Positions 26,684 through 35,324 of a DNA stretch of 64,000 nucleotides are shown piece by piece (the first letter of the stretch is position 1; every line of letters starts with the position of its first letter). The notes under the pieces are model-generated. The model was not told the origin of the DNA, ran no database searches, and was given only the letters and a program-made list of their open reading frames with translations. The DNA is from an uncultured Neomegalonema sp. (GTDB lineage: Bacteria; Pseudomonadota; Alphaproteobacteria; Rhodobacterales; Rhodobacteraceae), in contig CALKBI010000001.1 in the NCBI GenBank assembly GCA_937990185.1, positions 1 to 64,000 on the forward strand. Reading direction: 5' to 3'. A program made the position numbers and the translations under genes.

Positions 26684-27597
26684 GCTTGCCTCCTGAAAAG
26701 CGCCAGAGCAGGGAATACGGCTAATAGTAACAGAAACCGTCCGTAGTCCCGTTGCATCTGAACAGGGTCTTCCATTGCCCGCATCCGGCGCTCAAAACCT
26801 TGCCGCAAAGCACGGGTCACGGGGAAAGGGTCAAGAAGGTCGCCCTGTGCGCCGCCGCCTAAAACTGCAAGCGCATCAATCGCGTTGCGATCAGACGACG
26901 GGCCATCTTCTACACGCGACGATACATAGATCGTTGAAAGCGGAATACCGGTTTCGCTGAGAGTGCGCGCTTGTGCTTCAGCCAATGGTCCAACGCCGCC
27001 ACCATCTGTTATCAACACGATATCGCCAAGGATAATTTCAGCATCGTTGATCATCTTCGCCGCCAGCGCCAACGCGCGTTCCGGGCGGGAGCCATCGTCG
27101 GGGACCGTCTCGGCATCAAGAAATGAAATGGTTTGACCCAGTGCATCAGCATCCGTTGTGAAAGCGCTCGCGCGATAGGCATCGCCGCCATACACCACAA
27201 GTGCGACTTGCCGTGTTCCGACGCTTTGCGCTACCAGTCGAGCCGCCGTTTTCGCATCGCGAAACCGTCCGCCTTGAGTCATTGAAGGTGATAAATCGAT
27301 AACAATCACCACGCCGTCGAGATTTCGAAAAGCGATACCGTCGTTGCGATTTTTCGCCGGTCCGGTCAATGCAAGAGCGATAAGGGCCGCTGTTATAGGC
27401 GCGAGCCAGCGGGTTTGCTTTGCGCCATGTGAAACTTTACCCAGACGTTCCAGCGCCGCCATAAGCGGTGTGTCGACCGCTTTCTCCCATGCACCGAGCG
27501 CATAGCCTCGCCGGGCGAATAGTAGGGCAAACATCCCGATCAATGGCAATGCGAGTGCCCAAGCAGGGCGCAATAACTCAAATCCCCAGAGCGACAT
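26680..27597 (-). CDS. VWA-domain protein, MxaL/BatB-like
   Basis: 305 residues from ATG 27597, which shares a base with the preceding stop (TGATG). The frame is open further upstream but overlaps the other VWA gene. Two N-terminal spans, then a von Willebrand A domain with the MIDAS motif D-L-S-P-S (VIVIDLSPSM), a second metal loop at LITDGGG, and a C-terminal span (RFLLLLAVFPALALF). MxaL and MxaC pairs are needed for metal insertion or assembly of methanol dehydrogenase in known methylotrophs. Confidence 0.82.
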   Translation of the reverse strand: MSLWGFELLRPAWALALPLIGMFALLFARRGYALGAWEKAVDTPLMAALERLGKVSHGAKQTRWLAPITAALIALALTGPAKNRNDGIAFRNLDGVVIVIDLSPSMTQGGRFRDAKTAARLVAQSVGTRQVALVVYGGDAYRASAFTTDADALGQTISFLDAETVPDDGSRPERALALAAKMINDAEIILGDIVLITDGGGVGPLAEAQARTLSETGIPLSTIYVSSRVEDGPSSDRNAIDALAVLGGGAQGDLLDPFPVTRALRQGFERRMRAMEDPVQMQRDYGRFLLLLAVFPALALFRRQA

Positions 27598-28553
27598 CAC
27601 GCCAACACCCTGCGGTCGAATAAAAGTCCCAGCGCAGCGAGAAAGGCGACCAGCGCGGGCCAAATCCAGAGGTCACGATAAAACTCTGCTGTTGGCCCGA
27701 TCCGGTCCGAGCGTTCAAGGCGATCAATATCCCTTGCGACCTGTTCGAGGTCTGAGGTCGATTTAACCCGGAAAAATGTCCCTCCGCTGATCCGGGCGAT
27801 GGCTGCCAAAGTCGCGCTGTCTACGCCGCCCTTTTGAGCTATTCCGCCTTCGAGCAAATCATCCGGTCCTAACGCGATGGTATGAACGCGGACACCATTG
27901 AGCGCAGCGAGTTGTGCCGAGTCGCGAGGCTTTACGGCGCCGGAATTATTCACACCGTCTGACAACAAGATGACGACCTTTGAATGGGCATCTGATTGCT
28001 TCAAGCGTTTCAACGCGAGTCCCAATGCGCCGCTGATGCCAGTCGCGCGCCCGGAGATGCCAATCGTTGCCTCTTCGATAGCAGCGGCCACAGACTCGAC
28101 ATCATATGTTTGCGGTGTCGCAAAATACGCTTTGGAACCGAACAACACCAGCGCCACTCGGTCACCGCGCCGCCGCCGAACAAGAGCACTCGATACGCGC
28201 TTCACCACATCGATGCGTTGTGCCTTTTGCCCATCCAGTTCGAAATCTTTCGTTACCATCGAGCCAGACAGATCAAGCGCCAAAATAATTTCACGGCCAG
28301 AGACAGGTGCAGCCACGGAGGGTACGACAATGCGTGGCCCCGCAAGGGCGATAACGAGAGCGAACCAAAGCAATGTTGGAAGACCCCATCGTCGCAAGAC
28401 TGACGCCCCCGCGCCCTCTCTCGAAAATTGATGTAAAATACTGTCGGGAACGATCAGAGCGCTACCGTGTGCCCGAACCGGCGGTAGCACACGCATCGCA
28501 ATTAAAGGCAGCGGCAACAACAATAAAAATAAGGGTGTTCCAAAGCTTGGCAT
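27597..28553 (-). CDS. VWA-domain protein, MxaC/BatA-like
   Basis: 318 residues. Span about 5-22, a short loop, a second span (LPTLLWFALVIALAGP), then a VWA domain with MIDAS D-L-S-G-S (LALDLSGSM), TGISGALGLAL and LLSDGVNNSG, and a C-terminal span (LWIWPALVAFLAALGLLF). This is the BatA/MxaC layout. It starts directly after the DUF4381 stop and overlaps the next VWA start, so it is translated as part of one operon. Confidence 0.85.
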   Translation of the reverse strand: MPSFGTPLFLLLLPLPLIAMRVLPPVRAHGSALIVPDSILHQFSREGAGASVLRRWGLPTLLWFALVIALAGPRIVVPSVAAPVSGREIILALDLSGSMVTKDFELDGQKAQRIDVVKRVSSALVRRRRGDRVALVLFGSKAYFATPQTYDVESVAAAIEEATIGISGRATGISGALGLALKRLKQSDAHSKVVILLSDGVNNSGAVKPRDSAQLAALNGVRVHTIALGPDDLLEGGIAQKGGVDSATLAAIARISGGTFFRVKSTSDLEQVARDIDRLERSDRIGPTAEFYRDLWIWPALVAFLAALGLLFDRRVLA

Positions 28554-28988
28554 TTAACGGCCAGCCCGTTTAAGCGATGTCTTTAGTTCACCGTCAAATC
28601 GCTCGATATCAATTAAAGCACCCGGTTTATAAAGCGCATCACGCAAACCTTTGCCCGAACCCTGAGATAAAAACCCACCCAAATGATTATCAACCTGATG
28701 CAGCCAATCGCCTTCTTTATCGGGCAGGTGCTCGGATAGTTTTTGTAAAAGATGTGCCCGTTCCGTGAGACCTTCCATGCCAGAAATTTGTCTAATTTTT
28801 TGTAGCCGCCGTAAGGCTTCTTGTTCCGGTGAGACGCGCCGGATGGTTACCAAGTTTATGAGTTTTGCAATTCCCCATGACGTGAGAAGCCCTATGGCCA
28901 ATGCGATTGTGCCATCAGTGATTAAAGCGCTCAGATCAGTCGGAGGGCCGTGTAATCCGCGCAACTCAGTAAGCAGGTCCGTCGCCAT
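28554..28988 (-). CDS. DUF4381-type membrane protein in the moxR operon
   Basis: 144 residues, ATG 28988 sharing a base with the DUF58 stop. One membrane span near residues 22-46 (DGTIALAIGLLTSWGIAKLINLV), then a helical cytoplasmic part (PEQEALRRLQKIRQISGMEGL; LRDALYKPGALIDIERFDGEL). Size and place between DUF58 and VWA genes fit DUF4381, seen in many MoxR operons. In classical mxa operons the larger MxaA sits here, so this may be its replacement. Confidence 0.65.
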   Translation of the reverse strand: MATDLLTELRGLHGPPTDLSALITDGTIALAIGLLTSWGIAKLINLVTIRRVSPEQEALRRLQKIRQISGMEGLTERAHLLQKLSEHLPDKEGDWLHQVDNHLGGFLSQGSGKGLRDALYKPGALIDIERFDGELKTSLKRAGR

Positions 28989-29878
28989 CACACTTTCCTA
29001 GCATCACTCGGTGCGGTCGCCGTGTCTATCTCTCGAATAGGTATTCTTCGCGATCGTAAACGCGCAACAAGTTCGCCTTCAGCACGATGAGCGCCACTTG
29101 TTACCAACCCTAAACCGCGCCGCCCGGTTTCGGTTTCAAATGGATAAGCACCGTCTCCTAGATTTTGCTCGACTGCATCGCGTAAATGCAAGATCGAAAA
29201 AGATGTATGATGTGCCAGTTCAGAGATCGCAGTCTCACAGGTTTCCCCCGGCGCATCGAGACTTGACGCGAGCACAACAGACGCACCGCGCGGGGCGACT
29301 TGTTTCGCCATCCGCAAGAACTCTTCTAATGGCTCGGGATTATTGGATGGATTGCTTGCCTGATTTTCAAGAGCCGCGCGGTGGGCTTGGGCTAGGCCGC
29401 CAATAACGGAGATCATCGCGCGCTTGCGGCCACGCGCTGGAACAAATAACGGCGCTGTACCGCCAATTGTCATCAACCCCACACGCCCGCCTTCTGTGAT
29501 TGCCCTCCAACCAACAAGCGATAATTGTTCTGCCGCCGCGACCGAGCGAAAAGCCCTGCGCGTCCCCCAGAGCATCGGGCTACGAAAATCTGCGATCAAA
29601 AGAGTCGTCCGTTCGCGCTCGTCTTGAAAAGTCCGTACATGGGGAGTACCCGTTCGCGCGGTTGCGTTTCTGTCGATATGGCGGATATCATCCCCATCTT
29701 GAAAAACGCGGACATCTGCGACTTCTAACCCCCGTCCTCGGCGGCGGCGCACGAACCCGCCATGCATTGCGGTCGTGGAAGCGTTTGCGTCTGTCTCTGA
29801 TCTCACCAAGTGGCGTAAGGTCAGTAGTGCATCCACATCGACCGAAACGCCGGGCGCATCGAGGACCGGATGAGTCAC
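28988..29878 (-). CDS. DUF58 protein (MxaS-like)
   Basis: 296 residues. The DUF58 hallmark lies at about 42-85: GGFVRRRRGRGLEVADVRVFQDGDDIRHIDRNATARTG (R-G-x-G-x-E-F-x-x-x-R-x-Y-x-x-G-D-x-x-R-x-I-D-W-x form), then LLIADFRSPMLWG and a degenerate VWA-like remainder. DUF58 proteins work with MoxR ATPases; MxaS is the methanol-dehydrogenase version. Overlaps moxR by four bases (ATGA). Confidence 0.88.
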   Translation of the reverse strand: MTHPVLDAPGVSVDVDALLTLRHLVRSETDANASTTAMHGGFVRRRRGRGLEVADVRVFQDGDDIRHIDRNATARTGTPHVRTFQDERERTTLLIADFRSPMLWGTRRAFRSVAAAEQLSLVGWRAITEGGRVGLMTIGGTAPLFVPARGRKRAMISVIGGLAQAHRAALENQASNPSNNPEPLEEFLRMAKQVAPRGASVVLASSLDAPGETCETAISELAHHTSFSILHLRDAVEQNLGDGAYPFETETGRRGLGLVTSGAHRAEGELVARLRSRRIPIREIDTATAPSDARKV

Positions 29879-30858
29879 AGTGCTTCAACCTGTTCCAGCA
29901 AGCGGCCAATGACGCCGCGCGGCGTCTCACCATCGGCGGTGGCGCGCCAATTCAAGATCAGGCGGTGAGCCAGTGCATCAGCGGCCAGATCGCGCACATC
30001 TTCCGGGGTCGCATAATCCCGGCCGCGCAGCCATGCCAGCGCACGCGCGCCCGAAGCGAGCGCGAGGGAACCACGCGGAGAAACGGGATGTTCGATGAGA
30101 GCCGCTAAGTCCGGCGCGAGATCACCGCCGCGTGTCGCCGTCACAAGGCGCACGATGTAATCTTTTAGGGCAGGCGATACATGCACTTTTGCAGCCGCTT
30201 GTCTGGCTTCCATCACACCTTCAATCGACAAAGTGTCTTGCGATAAAGATGGGTCGGTAATTGTTTCCTGTTCGACCAAATCAAGGATCGCACGTTCGTC
30301 TTCAGGACTAGGAGGCGTGACAACGACATGAAGCATGAAGCGATCAAGCTGCGCTTCGGGGAGCGGAAATGTGCCCTCTTGCTCAATCGGATTTTGTGTT
30401 GCGACCACCATAAATAAATCGGGAAGCGGATAGGTCTTTCCTGCGACCGTAACCTGACCTTCACCCATCGCTTCGAGTAAGGCTGACTGCACCTTTGGCG
30501 GTGCGCGATTGATTTCATCAACAAGAACGAGTCCGTGAAATACCGGCCCTTCGACAAATTCAAACTGCGTTGTATCGGGCCTAAATATAGATGTTCCGGT
30601 TAAGTCAGATGGCATTAAATCTGGCGTACATTGGATACGTGCAAAATCGGTATCCAGACCTTCTGCCAACAGTTTCACAGCGCGTGTTTTTGCCAGCCCC
30701 GGCGAACCCTCGACCAGCAAGTGTCCTCCGACAATCAATCCGACTTGAAGTTTTTCGACGAGCGAATGAAGTCCGATCAGACGGTCGTCGATACTTTTGC
30801 CCAATGCCACAACGCGCGAGCGTGATACTGTAGCGGTGGCTTCGCCCTCATCCAGCAT
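29875..30858 (-). CDS. moxR: MoxR-family AAA+ ATPase
   Basis: 327 residues. Walker A GSPGLAKT (51-58; the MoxR form with A before K), TPDLMPSDLTGT, Walker B LVLVDEINRAPP, sensor 1 ATQNPIEQEGT, and the lid with SPRGSLALASGARA. First gene of a seven-gene operon with start/stop overlaps throughout. It probably acts as a chaperone with the DUF58 and VWA proteins to mature the PQQ dehydrogenase, as MxaR does in Paracoccus and Methylobacterium. Confidence 0.93.
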   Translation of the reverse strand: MLDEGEATATVSRSRVVALGKSIDDRLIGLHSLVEKLQVGLIVGGHLLVEGSPGLAKTRAVKLLAEGLDTDFARIQCTPDLMPSDLTGTSIFRPDTTQFEFVEGPVFHGLVLVDEINRAPPKVQSALLEAMGEGQVTVAGKTYPLPDLFMVVATQNPIEQEGTFPLPEAQLDRFMLHVVVTPPSPEDERAILDLVEQETITDPSLSQDTLSIEGVMEARQAAAKVHVSPALKDYIVRLVTATRGGDLAPDLAALIEHPVSPRGSLALASGARALAWLRGRDYATPEDVRDLAADALAHRLILNWRATADGETPRGVIGRLLEQVEAL

Positions 30859-30970
30859 GAACGACCTCGTGCTTTATTGTCGGAGCTTTAGTCTGTCTCG
30901 CAATCGCCGGAACAGCAAGCACCAAACCAAAAGCCAGAGGCGAAACGACACAAGGTCTCCATAGGGGATC

Positions 30971-31948
30971 TTATTCAGGTGCTACAACGACTCCCCACGG
31001 TTGCTCTCCGACGGCTATGGTTTTGATAACTTTCAGCGATTCTACATCAATGACAGAAACATCGTTCGAGTTGCCATTCGTTGTGAACAACAGTTTTTCG
31101 TCAGGCGTGAAGGCAAGCTGCCAAACTCTCTGGCCAACGAGCAGATATTTTTCCACCTCAAAAGTCTCGCCATTTACTACGGCCACGCGATTGGCCGGAC
31201 CGAGAGCGACAAAGACTTTCTTGCCATCTTTCGTGACGCGAACGCCAACCGGCTGCATTGCCTCGGGGACAATGCCGCGCACTTCGAACTCAATTTTCTT
31301 GATGATCTCGCCTGCCGCCGGATCAATCACACTGACCGTGCCGCCGATTTCGGAAGAGACATAGAGCAGTTTACCGTCATCCGTGAATTGCGCGAAACGC
31401 GGGCGCTGATCGACCAGCACATTGGTTTCGATCTCAAAGGTTTCAGTATTGATGAAGTGTGCCATATTCGTGGTCTCGGACGTATTGACCACGATCTTGC
31501 CATCCGGACTGACCCCCATGCCTTCGGGTTCAACACCAACGGGCACTTCTGCAAGCACGGACCGTTTTTTTACATCAACGACCGTTACGATATTGTCGTC
31601 CTCATTCGCGATGTAGAGAGGATTGCCACTCGGATGTAGCGTGAACAATTCCGGGTCAGGTCCAGAGGGAAGCGTGTGCAAGCGCTTGTACGTTATCGGA
31701 TCGAAGACATTCACAATATCGTCGTCCGACGCGCAGACATAAAGCTCCTTGCCGTCCTTGGACATTCCGATACCCCGAGGGCGTTGCCCTGCCTTAAAGG
31801 TATCAATCACTTCAAGCGTTTCACTGTCGATAACAGTGATGTCGTTGCCTTTTTCGTTGCTGACATACACACGGTAAGCCCATGCTTGGGTCGCTGTTGC
31901 CATGACTCCGAGAGCCAAAAGTGCAGAAGCTATTTGTTGAAGGCGCAT
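30971..31948 (-). CDS. PQQ-dependent catabolism-associated YVTN beta-propeller protein
   Basis: 325 residues with signal peptide MRLQQIASALLALGVMATATQAWA. About seven repeats of the YVTN/NHL-like type (RVYVSNEKGNDITVIDSETLEV; LYIANEDDNIVTVVDVKKRS), each with a V-I-D turn. This matches the beta-propeller group found with PQQ alcohol dehydrogenases. Its start overlaps the end of the binding-protein gene by 19 bases. Function is unknown; periplasmic scaffold or sensor is an inference. Confidence 0.88.
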   Translation of the reverse strand: MRLQQIASALLALGVMATATQAWAYRVYVSNEKGNDITVIDSETLEVIDTFKAGQRPRGIGMSKDGKELYVCASDDDIVNVFDPITYKRLHTLPSGPDPELFTLHPSGNPLYIANEDDNIVTVVDVKKRSVLAEVPVGVEPEGMGVSPDGKIVVNTSETTNMAHFINTETFEIETNVLVDQRPRFAQFTDDGKLLYVSSEIGGTVSVIDPAAGEIIKKIEFEVRGIVPEAMQPVGVRVTKDGKKVFVALGPANRVAVVNGETFEVEKYLLVGQRVWQLAFTPDEKLLFTTNGNSNDVSVIDVESLKVIKTIAVGEQPWGVVVAPE

Positions 31949-33132
31949 GTGCTCTCCTGTTGATCAAAACCGAGGGTGTCCATTAGGCTGACACGATGTG
32001 GAAATCCGTCTTGGGGTGAAACCGATACGATCACGCGATCATTCGCCAGCAGAACAGGTTGACGTAATTGATGGTTCCACGGACGGAAGGTGACTTTCGT
32101 TCCCTTGAAAACGCCGAGTTCGAAATCAGGACCGAGAATGTACTCTTTCAAGGGCGTCGCTTCGCTTGATTTAACCCGCGTTGCCGCCTCACCAATTGTA
32201 CGCACGGCAAGCCAAACTTGATAGTCTAGCGAGCGAACCCGGCGGGAGGCTAGTTTTTCGAAACGGCGCTGGAATTGCGTTGCTCCCCATGCCTCATTCG
32301 CTGGATGCCAACCGATTGGACGCAGGCCCGCTGACCCCGCTACCGGTCGCGGATCAGTGGTATGATAGGGCAGGTAAGCGGCGAACACATCGGACTCGTC
32401 AGCAGCCAGAAGGACGTCGTAATCAGGTGCACGCTGGGTAAATATCGGCATTTGTTTTTGCACTTGAACATGGCCGGTATCTGAGCGCCGCGCGCCGCCC
32501 GTATCTTCGAAGGTTCGTTCTTCTACGATCTTTAGCCCGAATTTATTTGCCGAACGACGCAGGGCATCAGCCCAAAGTTTATCGCCGTCATGCGAACCGG
32601 AAATAAGGAAAACCTTGCGCCATTTTTTGACCGCTAAAAACTGCGTCAACCCGTCGGCCTTTAACGCTCGGCTCGGCGCAACGTGAAGCACGTTCGGCAG
32701 GCAAACATCTGTTCGGAGTGAATCGTCTTCAGCCTGTGCATTCAGCAATAAGACATCGCGGCCTGATACATGCTTTGACAAAGCAGTAAGGTCGTCACCC
32801 GTTGCCATTGTAACGATGAGGTTTGATCCGCCCTCGATCAATGTATCTAGGGCCTCTAATGCTTCTTCAGGTGAGGCTGTGGCCTCATTGAGTTGGTAGT
32901 CTTGTCCCGTGAATCGACCTGTCGTTTGGTTTTCTTCGGTCGCTAGCCGCGCGCCTTGAAACCCGAGACCCTCCGGCGGTAGGTCGAGGCGCGATATGGG
33001 TAGGGGTGTTTCTCTTTCTACCTTGAGAACGCCTACACTGATTACTTGTTTATCTGAGGCATTGACGCGCGCAGGCGTGGACCCAATCCATAGAAGTGAA
33101 AAGCAGACCAAGAGCCAAACGCGCATTTTCAT
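31930..33132 (-). CDS. PQQ alcohol dehydrogenase-associated substrate-binding protein
   Basis: 400 residues, signal peptide MKMRVWLLVCFSLLWIGSTPARVNA. Leu/Ile/Val-binding-like fold: LNEATASPEEALEALDTLIEGGSNLIVTMATGDDL, LLNAQAEDDSLR, KWRKVFLISGSHDGDKLWADALRRSANKFG, and the late GPDFELGVFKGTKVTFRPWNHQLRQPVLL. This is the binding protein annotated with PQQ-dependent alcohol systems. No ABC ATPase or permease gene is next to it, unlike the full system. Confidence 0.85.
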   Translation of the reverse strand: MKMRVWLLVCFSLLWIGSTPARVNASDKQVISVGVLKVERETPLPISRLDLPPEGLGFQGARLATEENQTTGRFTGQDYQLNEATASPEEALEALDTLIEGGSNLIVTMATGDDLTALSKHVSGRDVLLLNAQAEDDSLRTDVCLPNVLHVAPSRALKADGLTQFLAVKKWRKVFLISGSHDGDKLWADALRRSANKFGLKIVEERTFEDTGGARRSDTGHVQVQKQMPIFTQRAPDYDVLLAADESDVFAAYLPYHTTDPRPVAGSAGLRPIGWHPANEAWGATQFQRRFEKLASRRVRSLDYQVWLAVRTIGEAATRVKSSEATPLKEYILGPDFELGVFKGTKVTFRPWNHQLRQPVLLANDRVIVSVSPQDGFPHRVSLMDTLGFDQQESTCAFNK

Positions 33133-33437
33133 TCCCCCGTGTTCATTACCGTATCCAAGTTTAGCGCATGGTCAATCTATGCATTTAAAGCACTTCGTTC
33201 CGAGACATTATATCGCATAACAACGGCTCGAATATCGTCTGCACCGAGAAGCCGAAAATAAACATAGAGCATCAGCTTACGCCATTCTGCCTAGATTCGG
33301 CTGTAAGTCACGTTGCACGTCATCTCACGATCTTTCAAGAATTTGCCATGTGCTTTCCTGTGAGTGCCTTGTTTTTGGCCAAAGCACTGATAACGTCAGG
33401 TCCTGAAGACATAAAAAACACGAACCGGGAGGTACTG
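33133..33437. promoter_or_regulatory. divergent promoter region between the two halves of the PQQ cluster
   Basis: 305 bases separating the minus-strand binding-protein gene from the plus-strand MxaD-like gene. It should carry promoters for both. I see no clear coding frame, strong palindrome or confident promoter boxes. The last bases GGGAGGTACTG give the MxaD-like ribosome site. Confidence 0.4.
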
Positions 33438-33977
33438 ATGAAATCTTTGATGATCGCACTTGGCTTCGTTGCAGCGTTGACACCGATTGTGGCGCAAGCA
33501 CACGGCCCGACTCGGCAGAAAATCGTCATCACGCAAGAGGTCGCTGCGCCGCCTGAGAAAGTTTGGGCGCGTATCGGTGATTTTCAGGACATGAGTTGGC
33601 ATCCGGCAGTTCATTCAACGAAAGGCAAAAAGGGCAATGACATTGATGCAACCCGTGTTTTGACTCTCGGTGCAGAGGATGGGCCGACGATTTCTGAAGT
33701 CCTTTATAAATACAAAGAAGAAAAGCGCAGTTATTCCTATCGGATCACTGCTGTAGAAGTCGATGTTCTGCCAGTGACCAACTACTCGTCCCACTTGACG
33801 GTCAAGGAAGGCAAAGATGGGGGCTCATTGGTGGAATGGAAAGGCGCGTTCTATCGCGGCTACCCGAACAATGATCCACCAGAAAACCTGAATGACGAAG
33901 CCGCTGTTGCTGCTGTCACAGGAGTTTATGAGGCTGGTCTGGAAGCGCTTGCGGCTGAGTTTGACGCAAATCAATGA
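33438..33977 (+). CDS. mxaD: MxaD-like SRPBCC protein
   Basis: 179 residues from ATG 33438 behind GGGAGG; the frame is open upstream without a better start. Signal peptide MKSLMIALGFVAALTPIVAQA. SRPBCC (START-like) fold: IVITQEVAAPPEKVWARIGDFQDMSWHPAVHS, SYRITAVEVDVLPVTNYSSHLTV, then a long C-terminal helix (EAAVAAVTGVYEAGLEALAAEF). MxaD in Methylobacterium aids electron flow from methanol dehydrogenase to its cytochrome. Coupled to the next gene by a four-base overlap. Confidence 0.85.
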   Translation: MKSLMIALGFVAALTPIVAQAHGPTRQKIVITQEVAAPPEKVWARIGDFQDMSWHPAVHSTKGKKGNDIDATRVLTLGAEDGPTISEVLYKYKEEKRSYSYRITAVEVDVLPVTNYSSHLTVKEGKDGGSLVEWKGAFYRGYPNNDPPENLNDEAAVAAVTGVYEAGLEALAAEFDANQ

Positions 33978-34909
33978 TGCGCGCTGTTGCGGCCATCGTA
34001 GGCGCGCTTTTTGCTTTGCCTGCGATGGCGGACACAGCTTGGATCACCAATCAATCGAGCGGTGATGTCTCGGTTGTTGACCTCATCGCGAGCAAGGTTA
34101 TCGCGACAATTCCGGTGGGTGGACAGCCTGCCGGTATTGTTGCGGCTCCAAATGGAAAGGCTGTCTATGTCGTAAGTCCGGGGGATAAATCGATTTCAGA
34201 AATCGATCCGGCAAGCTTGAAAGTTTCCAGGCGGCTGGTTTTAGAGGGTGGGCCACTGGGCATCGCGATCAGCCCGGATAGTCGCACTCTTTATGTTGCA
34301 GATTGGTTTGAGGCGCGGCTCTTCGTTATTGATACAAAGACATTCCGCGTTACAGGAAAAATTCCAACGGGAGAATCGCCCTCGGGTGTCGCCGTAACGC
34401 CCGATGGTAAGGCGGTTGTGACTGCGGATCGCGACTCAGATCAAATCTCGATCATCAATCTTGAAGCTGGAGATACGAAGCAAATCAAGACCGGTGAGCG
34501 GCCTTTTGGAATCACGATAGATGCCAAAGGTGAACGCGCTTACACGGCGGATGTTGGTTCTAACACTGTTACAGTGATCGACCTCGCAACAAACAAGGTC
34601 GTTGGAAGCGTTCCAACCGGAGAACGGCCTTATGCTGTGGGATTAGCCAAAGGCAAAGGCTTTGCAACCGATCAGTACGGGGACACCGTGACCGCCTTTG
34701 ATCTGAAAACGCTGAAGGTCATTGAGACCATTGATGTCGGCGAATACCCTGAAGGCATCGCAACGACATTTGATGGTACATCGCTCATTATTGCGAATTG
34801 GTTTTCGAACACGATTTCGGTTCTAGATGCCACGACTCTGGAAGTCGTGACAGAAATTGACGTTGGCGATGGTCCCCGCGCTTTCGGGAACTTTTTGACG
34901 AGAGATTGA
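33974..34909 (+). CDS. second YVTN/YncE-like beta-propeller protein
   Basis: 311 residues, signal peptide about 1-18 (MMRAVAAIVGALFALPAMA). Seven repeats of the form A-W-I-T-N-Q-S-S-G-D-V-S-V-V-D, with P-x-G-I-V-A-P-N-G/D-G/S-K loops. It is a paralog in style of the propeller at 30971 but on the other strand. Overlaps the MxaD-like stop (ATGA), so both are one unit. A role in the same periplasmic system is inferred from place. Confidence 0.82.
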   Translation: MMRAVAAIVGALFALPAMADTAWITNQSSGDVSVVDLIASKVIATIPVGGQPAGIVAAPNGKAVYVVSPGDKSISEIDPASLKVSRRLVLEGGPLGIAISPDSRTLYVADWFEARLFVIDTKTFRVTGKIPTGESPSGVAVTPDGKAVVTADRDSDQISIINLEAGDTKQIKTGERPFGITIDAKGERAYTADVGSNTVTVIDLATNKVVGSVPTGERPYAVGLAKGKGFATDQYGDTVTAFDLKTLKVIETIDVGEYPEGIATTFDGTSLIIANWFSNTISVLDATTLEVVTEIDVGDGPRAFGNFLTRD

Positions 34910-34973
34910 ACGTGGCTTTTACGTCTTTCGGACAATAACAGCATTCTTCATCGTCATCGCAGGGACGGTAAAG

Positions 34974-35324
34974 TTACTGACCCATCATGCCTTGCAGACC
35001 GGGTGGTAACTCCATCCCGCCCATCAGCTTTTGCATCTCTTCTTCTGCCCGAGCCGCAGCTTTTGTCTGCGCATCCGCGACTGCGGCAACGATCAGGTCT
35101 TCGAGAACGCCGACCTCTTCGGCATTGACCAGCGACGGATCAATCTGCATCGCTTTGAGCGTGCCTTTTGCCGTTGCTGTCGCCACAATCATACCGCCAC
35201 CGGAAGACCCTTGAACCTCGATATGATTCAGAGATTCCTGCATCTCAGCGGCTTTAGTTTGCATCTGTTGCGCTTGCTCCATCATGCCTTTGATGTCGCC
35301 AAGTCCTTTGAGTCCGCCAAACAT
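34974..35324 (-). CDS. ybaB: YbaB/EbfC nucleoid-associated protein
   Basis: 116 residues: a helical N-terminus MFGGLKGLGDIKGMMEQAQQMQ, the central strand motif IEVQGSSGGGMIVATATAKG, and helical VLEDLIVAAVADAQTKAAA, ending in a Met/Gly/Pro-rich tail. A small dimeric DNA-binding protein that follows dnaX directly (the stop and start are adjacent). recR, the usual third gene of this set, is not downstream; a convergent gene is. Confidence 0.93.
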   Translation of the reverse strand: MFGGLKGLGDIKGMMEQAQQMQTKAAEMQESLNHIEVQGSSGGGMIVATATAKGTLKAMQIDPSLVNAEEVGVLEDLIVAAVADAQTKAAARAEEEMQKLMGGMELPPGLQGMMGQ

